A stretch of 12,930 nt of DNA, taken from the NCBI GenBank assembly GCA_030950835.1, contig JAUZQU010000043.1, positions 1-12,930 on the forward strand, in the 5' to 3' direction. This DNA is from Mariprofundaceae bacterium. Lineage in GTDB: Bacteria; Pseudomonadota; Zetaproteobacteria; Mariprofundales; Mariprofundaceae. Below are positions 6,714 to 12,930 of the stretch, piece by piece. The notes under the pieces are model-generated. The model saw nothing but the letters and a program-made list of their open reading frames with translations, ran no database searches and had not been told where the DNA came from. Made by a program: the position numbers and the translations under genes. Position 1 is the first letter of the stretch, and the number at the start of each line of letters is the position of its first letter.

Positions 6714-7762
6714 AATATACAGCAGGTTTAGGTTTTGATCATGATAAGGCGAAAGATGCCGCAGTGGAAAACACATTAGAAGAGGGCGTTGGTATCTTGT
6801 TGGTCAATTTGGGTACTCCAGATGCCGCCGAGCCTTCGGCAGTGAAGCGTTATTTAAAACAATTTCTTGGTGATCCAAGGGTGGTGGAAACGAATCGTTT
6901 GCTGTGGTGGTTTGCCTTGAACTGGGTTATTTTGAATATTCGACCTAAAAAGTCTGCCCATGCTTATCAAACAGTATGGATGGATGAAGGCTCGCCATTG
7001 ATGGTGCACTCGCTGCAACAAGCGGAGAAACTACAAGCGGCTTTCTCAGCGCAAACGGGCACACCTGTTAGCATTGAACTGGCGATGACGTATGGTAAAC
7101 CTGCGATTGCGCAAGCGATGTGCAGGTTAAGGGATAAGAAGTGTGGCAAGATTTTTGTGCTGCCACTTTACCCACAATATTCAGGCAGCACGACTGGGGC
7201 AGTGAGTGATGCGGTGTTTGAAGTGTTAAAAACATGGCGACGTGTGCCTGATTTACGCCTGCTCACCGCCTACCATGATGAGCCTGATTATATCCAAGCC
7301 TTGGCAGCTTCAGTGCGTCAACATTGGGATAAACATGGGCAAGCTGAGCAGTTGATGATGTCGTTTCATGGTATTCCGCAACGTTATTTTGACAACGGAG
7401 ACCCATATCCTTGTCATTGTCGAAAAACAGCACGTTTATTGGCAGAAGCCTTGGATTTAAAAGAAGGGCAGTGGAAAATTACCTTCCAATCTATTTTTGG
7501 ACGAGAAGCATGGATCAAACCTTACACCGCAGCAACGTTGAAAGCATGGGGTGCGGAAGGCATTCAAAATGTAGACGTGATTTGCCCTGGTTTTGCCGCA
7601 GATTGTTTGGAAACCTTAGAAGAAATCCAAGTGGAAAATAAAGCTTATTTTATAGAAGCAGGTGGACAAGATTTGCGTTATATCCCAGCTTTGAATGCCT
7701 CTGATGCACATATTTCCATGCTTGAGGCTTTGGTGAAGCGCGAGTGTGCAGGTTGGTTGTAA
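6710..7762 (+). CDS. hemH: Ferrochelatase
   Basis: HemH inserts Fe2+ into protoporphyrin IX, the last step of protohaem synthesis, at the cytoplasmic face of the inner membrane. From GTG 6710 the product is 350 residues. Family blocks are GILLVNLGTPDA, AVKRYLKQFLGDPRVVE, LPLYPQYSGSTTGAVSDAV, MSFHGIPQRY with the predicted metal-site His220, GDPYPCHCRKTARLLAEALD, and PGFAADCLETLEEI with the predicted catalytic Glu301. About 25 residues precede the conserved core, slightly more than in E. coli. The frequent QSRFG block reads QSIFG here; that position varies across ferrochelatases generally. The start overlaps the upstream stop as GTGA, so synthesis is probably coupled to the RpfE-like protein. 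It converges on the helicase gene, with two hairpins in the gap. Confidence 0.97.
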   Translation: MKYTAGLGFDHDKAKDAAVENTLEEGVGILLVNLGTPDAAEPSAVKRYLKQFLGDPRVVETNRLLWWFALNWVILNIRPKKSAHAYQTVWMDEGSPLMVHSLQQAEKLQAAFSAQTGTPVSIELAMTYGKPAIAQAMCRLRDKKCGKIFVLPLYPQYSGSTTGAVSDAVFEVLKTWRRVPDLRLLTAYHDEPDYIQALAASVRQHWDKHGQAEQLMMSFHGIPQRYFDNGDPYPCHCRKTARLLAEALDLKEGQWKITFQSIFGREAWIKPYTAATLKAWGAEGIQNVDVICPGFAADCLETLEEIQVENKAYFIEAGGQDLRYIPALNASDAHISMLEALVKRECAGWL

Positions 7763-7806
7763 ATAGGTGTTCCATTCACGGCTAATATGGACGTTTTCCA
7801 ATGCAA

Positions 7807-7844
7807 TAATGGGTTAGAAACATCCCATTAGACCCTAGTTTTTT
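7807..7844 (+). terminator. Candidate terminator after hemH (first hairpin)
   Basis: TAATGGG (7807-7813) pairs perfectly with CCCATTA (7824-7830) around a 10-base loop, and a run of six T follows at 7839-7844. The T-run starts 8 bases after the stem, farther than in a standard intrinsic terminator. A shorter alternative pairing, GGGT with ACCC (7811-7814/7832-7835), would bring the T-run to 3 bases. Confidence 0.5.
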
Positions 7845-7854
7845 ATATTTATCA

Positions 7855-7879
7855 CTGTGTAGAAATATACAGCATTTTT
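7855..7879 (+). terminator. Candidate terminator after hemH (second hairpin)
   Basis: CTGTGTA (7855-7861) pairs with TATACAG (7866-7872), with one G-T wobble, around a GAAA tetraloop. CATTTTTC with five T follows directly. The stem is AT-rich and so weaker than typical, but the order stem-then-T-run works only on the plus strand, which points to hemH rather than the convergent helicase gene. Confidence 0.5.
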
Positions 7880-7889
7880 CAGAGGTGAT

Positions 7890-9770
7890 TTATGTCTCAT
7901 CTTCAAAAAACCAACGCATATCACCTAAATCATGGGCAATCGGTGCTTGGGGAAGGTTGCGTATAATTTCTTTTCCGTAACGTTTGTGATGCAAGCGTGA
8001 ATCCAAGATAGCAATGGCACCTCGGTCGCTGGTGGAGCGAATCAACCTGCCTGCACCTTGTCGTAACACGGCAATAGCTTCGGCAAGTTGAATGTCCATA
8101 AAACCATTGCCACCTTGGGCTTGGCAATGTTTGACACGCTCTTGCAGCAACACATCGTTGGGTGGTGCAAAAGGAATTTTATCGATGATAACCAAGGATA
8201 ATGTTTCACCCGGCACATCCACACCTTCCCAAAAACTGCGTGTACCACACAAAATCGAGTGTTTATCTTGGCGAAAAGCCTCTAAAATGGCATCACGGCT
8301 ACCACTTTCACCTTGAATCAAGACTTGCCACGGCAAAGCGGTCTGTAAATGCTGGGCATAGTTGCGCAAGGCATAATGCGAGGTGAATAAGACAAAAGCA
8401 CGTCCGCGCGAGGTGCGCAACAAGGCTTCAATCTCATTTTGCATCACGTTTTGATAATCGGGATGCCGTGGTTCAGGGATGTGTTGGGGTAAATACAACA
8501 TAGCTTGCTGGGCATAATCAAAGGGGCTGGGGTGAAAGCTTTCTTGGGCGAGTTCTGGGCTTAAACCAAGACGGTTTCGCGCATAATCAAAGCAGTTTGA
8601 TACGCGTAAAGTAGCGGAAAGTAAGATGAATGATGCTTCGCGCTCCCACAGGTGTTCGTTGAGTACAGGGCCTGTTTCTACAGGGGCGCAGAGGTGACGC
8701 GTGTATTCCTTTTCGCCTTCGTGCCAAACCACAAAACCATCTTGCGGTTGAATCAACTGCTGCATTTCTTGGCTGACCAGCATGGCGCGTTCGCTGAGTT
8801 TCAGCATGTCATCATGGCGTTCTTCGCGCGAGATACAAAGCCCGTGCAGTTCATCCCAGATGGTTTTGAGTTCAGGTAGGGGTTGTAATCCCCACTGTTT
8901 TAATAGCTCTGCGCCAAGTGTGCGAATCTGCTCTTTTAAATCAGGCTCATCACCCAAAGTATCGAGCAAAGATTGGATGTCGTTGAGCCAATAAATAAGG
9001 CGGTTGCGCGAGAGTTGAATGCCAAAGTGACGGCTTGCCAAGTCGGGTAAACTGTGGGCTTCATCGAGGATATACGTATCAAATACGGGTAAAACTTCGC
9101 CAAAATCCCCTGATTTTAAAGAGGCATCAGCCAACAGTAAACTATGATTTGCCACCACAATATCCGCATTTTGCGCTTTTTGGCGGGCTTTCATCAGTGG
9201 ACATTGTTTATAATGCTCACATTTACTACCCGTACACTGTTCTGCAGTGGCAGTGACCAGTTGCCCTATACCTTTTTCAAAGACATCAAAGGCTAAAGCA
9301 GACAAATCACCATCGACGGTATCTTCTGCCCACTTTGCCACCTTGAGCAAGTTCTTTTTTGCCCATATTTCTTGTTGTGGGCTGGCAATGTGCATGTTGA
9401 GGCGTTGCGGACAATAATAATTACTGCGCCCTTTTAATAAAGCGATTTTACGGCGAATACCCAGTGCTTTTTGTACGGCTGGAATGTCGCGAAACATCAA
9501 CTGGTCTTGCAAAGAGCGGGTATGGGTGGAGATGAGTATGCTGTTGGATGAGCGCAGGGCAGGCACTAAATATGCCAGTGTTTTGCCTGTGCCTGTTTCG
9601 GCTTCGGCAAGTAAAATGCTGCCTTGTTCCATGGTGTTGGCAATGCCCTCAGCCAACAAAACCTGCTCTTTTCTGTAGGCATAATTGTCTAAACCTGTGG
9701 TGAGCGGGCTTGCTTTGGCAAAGTCAGTGCTGACTTGCTGGCTGAGTTCGTGGTCGTTTTGAGATGGCAT
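7890..9770 (-). CDS. dinG: DinG/YoaA-family ATP-dependent DNA helicase (Fe-S, superfamily 2)
   Basis: This is a cytoplasmic 5'-3' DNA helicase of the XPD/DinG group, likely acting in replication-fork repair. The 626-residue length is closer to E. coli YoaA than to DinG. Motifs in order: a Q-like region YRKEQVLLAEGIA (about 32-44), Walker A AETGTGKT (57-64), motif Ia STHTRSLQDQ (81-90), four iron-sulphur cysteines Cys120, Cys179, Cys184 and Cys190, VVANHSLL, DEAH at 236-239, SATL in the second half, FTSHYALR, GTRSFWEGVDVPG and motif VI RQGAGRLIR near the C-terminus. All key residues appear intact. It starts 12 bases after purC with no clear Shine-Dalgarno, so it is probably the second gene of a purC-helicase operon. 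The start at 9770 is the first ATG in the frame after the purC stop. Confidence 0.92.
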   Translation of the reverse strand: MPSQNDHELSQQVSTDFAKASPLTTGLDNYAYRKEQVLLAEGIANTMEQGSILLAEAETGTGKTLAYLVPALRSSNSILISTHTRSLQDQLMFRDIPAVQKALGIRRKIALLKGRSNYYCPQRLNMHIASPQQEIWAKKNLLKVAKWAEDTVDGDLSALAFDVFEKGIGQLVTATAEQCTGSKCEHYKQCPLMKARQKAQNADIVVANHSLLLADASLKSGDFGEVLPVFDTYILDEAHSLPDLASRHFGIQLSRNRLIYWLNDIQSLLDTLGDEPDLKEQIRTLGAELLKQWGLQPLPELKTIWDELHGLCISREERHDDMLKLSERAMLVSQEMQQLIQPQDGFVVWHEGEKEYTRHLCAPVETGPVLNEHLWEREASFILLSATLRVSNCFDYARNRLGLSPELAQESFHPSPFDYAQQAMLYLPQHIPEPRHPDYQNVMQNEIEALLRTSRGRAFVLFTSHYALRNYAQHLQTALPWQVLIQGESGSRDAILEAFRQDKHSILCGTRSFWEGVDVPGETLSLVIIDKIPFAPPNDVLLQERVKHCQAQGGNGFMDIQLAEAIAVLRQGAGRLIRSTSDRGAIAILDSRLHHKRYGKEIIRNLPQAPIAHDLGDMRWFFEDET

Positions 9771-9782
9771 GTGTATGTCAGT

Positions 9783-10682
9783 TTAAGCTTGGGTTAAACG
9801 TGTCAGTGCTTCACGGTATTTAGCGGCTGTTTTTTGCATGATGTCTTCAGGAATTTCAGGGCCTGGCGCTTGTTTGTCCCAGTCTAGCGTCTCTAACCAA
9901 TCACGAATGATTTGTTTATCAAAGCTAGGCGGGCTGATTTCAGGTTGGTAGGTCGCAGCATCCCAGAAACGTGATGAGTCTGGCGTTAAAGACTCATCAA
10001 TTTGTACCAAGTTACCCTCTTTATCCAAACCAAATTCAAATTTGGTGTCGGCAATGATAATACCCTGTTTTAAAGCATATTGGGCAGCTTCTTGATATAA
10101 TTTTAGGCTAACATCACGCACTTGTATCGCCAAATCTTCACCAATGATGCCGCACATACGCTCAAAATCGATGTTTTCATCATGTTTGCCCACATCTGCT
10201 TTGGTGGATGGGGTGAAAATAGGTTGAGGAAGCTGGTCGGCAAGACGTAAACCTTGGGGTAGCTCAATGCCACATACTTTGCCATTGTGTTGATACTCTT
10301 TCCAGCCAGAACCAATCAAATAACCACGCACGATAGCCTCAATAGGCAGAGGTTGAAGGCGTTGCACAACGATAGCACGGCTGCGCACCCGATCTCTTTC
10401 GGCTTGATTAGACAATACATCATCCACGCTTAAGTTGGTCGTGTGGTTGGGCACAATATGTGCCATTTTTTCGAACCAGAAGTCTGAAAGCTGATTTAAT
10501 ATTTCGCCTTTAGCGGGTACTGGCGTGGGTAAAATGACATCAAAAGCGGATAATCTGTCAGTGGTGACAATCAGCAAATGTTGGGCATCAACCTCATACA
10601 TATCACGGACTTTGCCGCGATGTAAACATTTTAAAGACGTGATGTCTGCGTGTAGTAGGGTGTTCGGATTAGAATTACTCAT
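9783..10682 (-). CDS. purC: Phosphoribosylaminoimidazole-succinocarboxamide (SAICAR) synthase
   Basis: PurC joins aspartate to carboxyaminoimidazole ribotide with ATP, in cytoplasmic purine synthesis. The product is 299 residues, the longer form of the family (E. coli PurC is near 237). Blocks seen: HRGKVRDMYEV, VTTDRLSAFDVILPTPVPAKG, RSRAIVVQRLQPLPIEAIVRGYLIGSGW in part, FTPSTKADVGKHDENIDF, IIADTKFEFGLD and QIDESLTPDSSRFWD, covering the ATP and substrate sites. The start ATG (10682-10680) has GAGG (10691-10688 on the minus strand) 5 bases upstream. Its leader holds a perfect 8-bp inverted repeat, which may act as an operator or RNA hairpin. The helicase gene follows after 12 bases; the gene is divergent from the secreted-protein operon. 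Confidence 0.97.
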   Translation of the reverse strand: MSNSNPNTLLHADITSLKCLHRGKVRDMYEVDAQHLLIVTTDRLSAFDVILPTPVPAKGEILNQLSDFWFEKMAHIVPNHTTNLSVDDVLSNQAERDRVRSRAIVVQRLQPLPIEAIVRGYLIGSGWKEYQHNGKVCGIELPQGLRLADQLPQPIFTPSTKADVGKHDENIDFERMCGIIGEDLAIQVRDVSLKLYQEAAQYALKQGIIIADTKFEFGLDKEGNLVQIDESLTPDSSRFWDAATYQPEISPPSFDKQIIRDWLETLDWDKQAPGPEIPEDIMQKTAAKYREALTRLTQA

Positions 10683-10695
10683 GGATACCTCAATA

Positions 10696-10722
10696 TGTCA
10701 TTTATGGTGGCGAAAAATGACA
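10696..10722 (-). repeat. 8-bp inverted repeat in the purC leader
   Basis: TGTCATTT (10696-10703) and AAATGACA (10715-10722) are perfect inverse copies around 11 bases. The element ends 13 bases before the purC start codon, just upstream of its ribosome binding site. With no T-run on either strand it is not a terminator; an operator or leader hairpin is possible. It does not look like the E. coli PurR site. Confidence 0.7.
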
Positions 10723-10730
10723 GCAGATAC

Positions 10731-10768
10731 AAAAAAAACCATTTTTATTTGCAATACGCTGTTTTTTT
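10731..10768. other. A/T tracts at near-helical spacing between purC and the secreted operon
   Basis: A8 at 10731-10738, T5 at 10742-10746 and T7 at 10762-10768 have centres about 10 and 21 bases apart, close to one and two helical turns. Such phasing can bend DNA. This is the middle of the 186-base divergent gap, where promoters for both sides should lie; I see only weak promoter matches there (for example TTGCAA at 10749-10754 read towards purC). Confidence 0.4.
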
Positions 10769-10794
10769 GGAATGAAGTGCTTGCAAGTGTTGAG

Positions 10795-10829
10795 CTTGTA
10801 GCGCATTGTTCGTTTCCAATAACTACAAG
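10795..10829 (+). promoter_or_regulatory. Potential leader hairpin ahead of the secreted-protein genes
   Basis: CTTGTAG (10795-10801) pairs perfectly with CTACAAG (10823-10829). Inside, ATTG (10805-10808) can pair with CAAT (10817-10820), leaving an 8-base loop. The element ends 39 bases before the start codon of the 97-residue protein. No T-run follows, so it is not a terminator. A competing pairing, CCAA (10816-10819) with TTGG (10845-10848), is possible. It matches no riboswitch class I recognise. Confidence 0.45.
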
Positions 10830-10868
10830 AGTGATTCTCGGAAGTTGGCTGTAAAAAAGGAGTGAAAT

Positions 10869-11162
10869 ATGATGCGGAAATTGATGGTTTTAGTGTTTGG
10901 CTTAACCTTGGCAATGGGTGTGATGATGTCACCTCAACAAGGTTCATTGGGCTTCTCTGTGCCTGCTGCGCATGCTGATGGCATGGGTGATGTGAAGTTG
11001 GTATTGAAGAAATTACGTGAGTCTATGTCAAGCATGAAAGATTTTGATGCGCTGGAAGATGCGGGTATGGACAAGGCTGATGTGAGCCGTTTGCGTAGAG
11101 CGATGAAGTCAAAAATCAAACAAATGACCAGTGATGCGGTTGATTTGATTCGTGCGTTATAA
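10869..11162 (+). CDS. Small exported helical protein, unknown family
   Basis: I do not recognise this 97-residue protein. The N-terminus is a Sec signal peptide: MMRK, then the hydrophobic core LMVLVFGLTLAMGVMM, then a longer than usual tail ending PAAHA before DGMGD, giving predicted cleavage after about residue 36. The mature part of about 61 residues is highly charged (many K, R, D and E), has no cysteine, and looks almost wholly helical, with a likely break at DAGMDKAD between two helices. A strong AAGGAG site sits 6 bases upstream, suggesting good expression. A second secreted-protein gene follows after 34 bases and a strong terminator ends the pair. A periplasmic or surface helper role fits, but nothing shows which. 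Confidence 0.8.
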   Translation: MMRKLMVLVFGLTLAMGVMMSPQQGSLGFSVPAAHADGMGDVKLVLKKLRESMSSMKDFDALEDAGMDKADVSRLRRAMKSKIKQMTSDAVDLIRAL

Positions 11163-11196
11163 GCGCGTATTGATGAATAAAATAAGAGGTTTAAAG

Positions 11197-11697
11197 ATGA
11201 AATTATTATTAGCAGTATCATTTTCGGCATTGATGTTATTACAAGTCACTGCTGTAAAAGCGGGCGAACATGCACATATGGCGGCATTTTTCAACAATGG
11301 ATCGAATGCAAACTTCAAGTTTCCTGCAGTCATTAAAGGAGACAATGTTGAACAAGACATGTTGAAGCTGGGCGCTGAAATGATGATTTTTGCGCATTCT
11401 GCTGGTATTCATGATGGTGATGTGTGGTCATTACAAAACAATACTTTGCGTGAAGTTGAAGGGAAGTTTCGTGATTTTGGCGTGGGTTGTGAGTTAAGTT
11501 TGCGTAAACCGCCGTTTAAAGTAGGTGGTTTGTGTTCAGTGTTCATGTCACAAGATGCTGGCGCACAAAAAACAAGGAATATCATTGCACCGATGTTGAT
11601 TAAAGACGAAGTGGTATGGTATCGGATATTTAAAGATGATAAAAATGGTGTGGCAGGTTATTTCATGCGTGAAACGGCAGCCGATTTTAACCATTGA
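11197..11697 (+). CDS. Exported protein of unknown function
   Basis: Not recognised. The 166-residue product starts at ATG 11197, chosen because AAGAGGT (11184-11190) lies 6 bases upstream and a clean signal peptide follows (MKLLLAVSFSALMLLQVTAVKA, cleavage before GEHAHM). Upstream in-frame starts at 11152 (GTG) and 11173 (ATG) would bury the signal peptide. The mature protein of about 144 residues has two cysteines, in GCELSLRKPPFKVGGLC, that could form a periplasmic disulphide. It also has several histidines (GEHAHM, FAHSAGIHDGD). The pattern GVGCELSLRK.....GGLCSVFMSQD suggests alternating beta strands, and YRIFKDDKNGVAGYFMRE closes the protein. It shares a transcript with the 97-residue protein; both should be exported. 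Secreted binding protein or adhesin-like roles are only guesses. Confidence 0.8.
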   Translation: MKLLLAVSFSALMLLQVTAVKAGEHAHMAAFFNNGSNANFKFPAVIKGDNVEQDMLKLGAEMMIFAHSAGIHDGDVWSLQNNTLREVEGKFRDFGVGCELSLRKPPFKVGGLCSVFMSQDAGAQKTRNIIAPMLIKDEVVWYRIFKDDKNGVAGYFMRETAADFNH

Positions 11698-11728
11698 TTT
11701 GTTGTATGTAGTAATGATTTTGTAAAGC

Positions 11729-11757
11729 AACAGGGTACATTGGTGCCCTGTTTTTTT
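11729..11757 (+). terminator. Strong intrinsic terminator after the secreted pair
   Basis: AACAGGGTAC (11729-11738) pairs with GTGCCCTGTT (11743-11752) over 10 bp with one T-G wobble and an ATTG tetraloop, followed by seven T (11751-11757). It begins 31 bases after the stop codon of the 166-residue gene and separates it from the porin gene only 29 bases further on. Confidence 0.92.
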
Positions 11758-11786
11758 ATGCTTTTAATAGTTAAAGGAGTTTTGAA

Positions 11787-12872
11787 ATGATGTTGATATT
11801 TCGGTGGGTCACAGCGTTAAGTTTGATGTCTTTCTGTGTGGCGGCGCAGGCAGAAACGGTGGTTGAATATGGGCTTACTGCGGGTGTGCAAGGGGTAAGT
11901 AAAGATACTGCCAAGTTGACAAGCCCCGCTGTATCTAGTGTTGATTTGATTGTGGATATGGATTTAGGTGGTGGTGTATTACACTTTTTTATTGAAGGGG
12001 CTAGCTCTGCAACAGGTACAGTTGAAGATGTGGTATCAGGAGCGAATGCAGATATTGGTAGTGCCGCAGATAAAGATGGCAATGGACGCTTACAATTATC
12101 TGAGCTTTCTTATGCTATTGGCTTTTCGGGGTATGATATTGCTGTAGGTATGCAAGACTTGTTCGCTTTTGTGGATGCAAACAGCACTGCCAATGCGGAA
12201 ACGGATCAGTTTATGGCGGGAAGTTTGGTGAACAACCCAACGATTGCTATGCCTGATTATACGATGTCAGCGGTTTTGAATTATGGTTATAAAGATAAGA
12301 CCAATTTCACCGTGATGCTCGCCAATGCTTATGGTTTGGCCGATAATGCATCCGTAGACTATGCGGATTTGGTCGATTTTGGTACTACGGAAGCAGGTTT
12401 GGAAAAAGGTACCTTTGCTTTGGGTGAGTTGCGCATGGAAGATCAAGATGTGTGGTTGTCTTTGGCATCTTGGATCAACACCAAAGAACAAGGCAACTTG
12501 TTGGGTGGTTATGTAAACTTGGACAGTGCGTCGGCGGAAGACTTTGCATGGTCAACGCGTTTTGGTTGGAATGATAGTGAGGATGGTGTGGGTAGTTTTA
12601 TGTCAGTTTCTACAGCCTTTGCCTACGGGGATGATACGTTAGGTGTAGGGCTAGCTTGGCATAGACTGGTGGCAACATTAGGCAGTTCGGCAGATCCGTT
12701 GTTGACTGAGGTGTATTATCGTTGGCAGTTAACGGATTCGATTGCTTTAACTCCTGATTTGCAGTGGTGGTCAAATGCCAATGAGTTATCTAAAAATGTG
12801 GCTACGGTGACAGGTGGTGATGTGATTATTTATGGCCTGCGTTTGCAATATGCTGATGCGGTTAGTTATTGA
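11787..12872 (+). CDS. OprB-like outer-membrane porin with an EF-hand loop
   Basis: The 361-residue product has a signal peptide (MMLIFRWVTALSLMSFCVAAQA, cleavage before ETVVEYG) and then alternating hydrophobic strands with a C-terminal tyrosine, all typical of an outer-membrane beta-barrel. It resembles OprB-like carbohydrate porins: FAFVDANSTANAETDQFMAG, SLVNNPTIAMPDYTMSAVLN and the closing ALTPDLQWWSNAN...IIYGLRLQ follow that family's pattern as I know it. Residues 95-106, DKDGNGRLQLSE, form a canonical calcium-binding EF-hand loop with all usual ligand positions, placed between early strands and probably on a loop. The ribosome binding site GGAG (11776-11779) is 7 bases before ATG 11787. 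It follows a strong terminator, so it needs its own promoter or readthrough; the best match, TTGGTG-N17-TTTAAT (11740-11768), would start transcription very near the ribosome binding site. Substrate unknown. Confidence 0.8.
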   Translation: MMLIFRWVTALSLMSFCVAAQAETVVEYGLTAGVQGVSKDTAKLTSPAVSSVDLIVDMDLGGGVLHFFIEGASSATGTVEDVVSGANADIGSAADKDGNGRLQLSELSYAIGFSGYDIAVGMQDLFAFVDANSTANAETDQFMAGSLVNNPTIAMPDYTMSAVLNYGYKDKTNFTVMLANAYGLADNASVDYADLVDFGTTEAGLEKGTFALGELRMEDQDVWLSLASWINTKEQGNLLGGYVNLDSASAEDFAWSTRFGWNDSEDGVGSFMSVSTAFAYGDDTLGVGLAWHRLVATLGSSADPLLTEVYYRWQLTDSIALTPDLQWWSNANELSKNVATVTGGDVIIYGLRLQYADAVSY

Positions 12873-12883
12873 CTGTTCGGCTG

Positions 12884-12930
12884 ATGTTTCAATTTCAAGT
12901 GATATGTCCTTTAGGTTATCAAGTTTGTGC
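12884..12930 (+). CDS. Possible start of a further gene, cut by the window edge
   Basis: ATG 12884, 11 bases after the porin stop, opens MFQFQVICPLGYQVC with no stop before the window ends. The opening faintly recalls the start of THUMP-domain RNA methyltransferases (…CP.GLE..), but 15 codons cannot decide this. There is no clear Shine-Dalgarno, so it may equally be noncoding. Confidence 0.25.
   Translation, partial: MFQFQVICPLGYQVC

Noticed and set aside
7411..7641. Plus-strand ORF of 76 codons within hemH
   Set aside because: Out-of-frame shadow of conserved ferrochelatase sequence.
11152..11196. Upstream starts GTG 11152 and ATG 11173 for the 166-residue secreted protein
   Set aside because: They place a charged stretch before a clean signal peptide, and GTG 11152 overlaps the upstream gene; ATG 11197 has AAGAGGT at 6 bases.

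Overview
The window is a compact stretch of a Gram-negative proteobacterial chromosome. The evidence is an OprB-like outer-membrane porin, several Sec signal peptides, a proteobacterial acpP-fabF pair, an RpfE-type protein and a bacterial ferrochelatase. The mix would suit a marine Zetaproteobacterium (Mariprofundus/Ghiorsea type) or a neighbouring lineage, but that placement is an impression and no marker gene proves it. There is no tRNA, rRNA, CRISPR array, transposase or prophage gene, and no gene-free stretch above 300 bases.

Layout. (1) 1-1149, minus strand: the first 383 codons of thiC (thiamin pyrimidine synthesis), running off the left edge. (2) 1289-2815, plus strand: a sodium:alanine/glycine symporter, divergent from thiC across a 139-base gap. 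(3) 2902-7762, plus strand: a tight run of acpP, fabF, a pabB-like gene, an RpfE-like gene and hemH. The last three are joined by two GTGA stop/start overlaps. It links fatty-acid elongation, p-aminobenzoate/folate synthesis and the last step of haem synthesis. (4) 7890-10682, minus strand: purC followed by a DinG/YoaA-type iron-sulphur helicase, convergent with hemH. Two hairpins lie in the convergent gap. (5) 10869-12872, plus strand: a surface module of three exported proteins. These are a 97-residue helical protein, a 166-residue protein of unknown family, a strong intrinsic terminator, and an OprB-like porin carrying a canonical EF-hand loop. (6) 12884 to the end: possibly the start of another gene.

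Most of the window is core metabolism. The points worth a second look are: the 5' end of pabB, where a well-placed ATG with a ribosome binding site lies one base out of frame with the conserved reading frame; the structured divergent region between purC and the secreted-protein operon (an 8-bp inverted repeat in the purC leader, A-tracts at near-helical spacing, and a 7-bp hairpin ahead of the secreted pair); the unrecognised secreted pair itself; the EF-hand in the porin; and a thiC leader with no recognisable TPP riboswitch. I found no clear sign of a new defence or mobile system.
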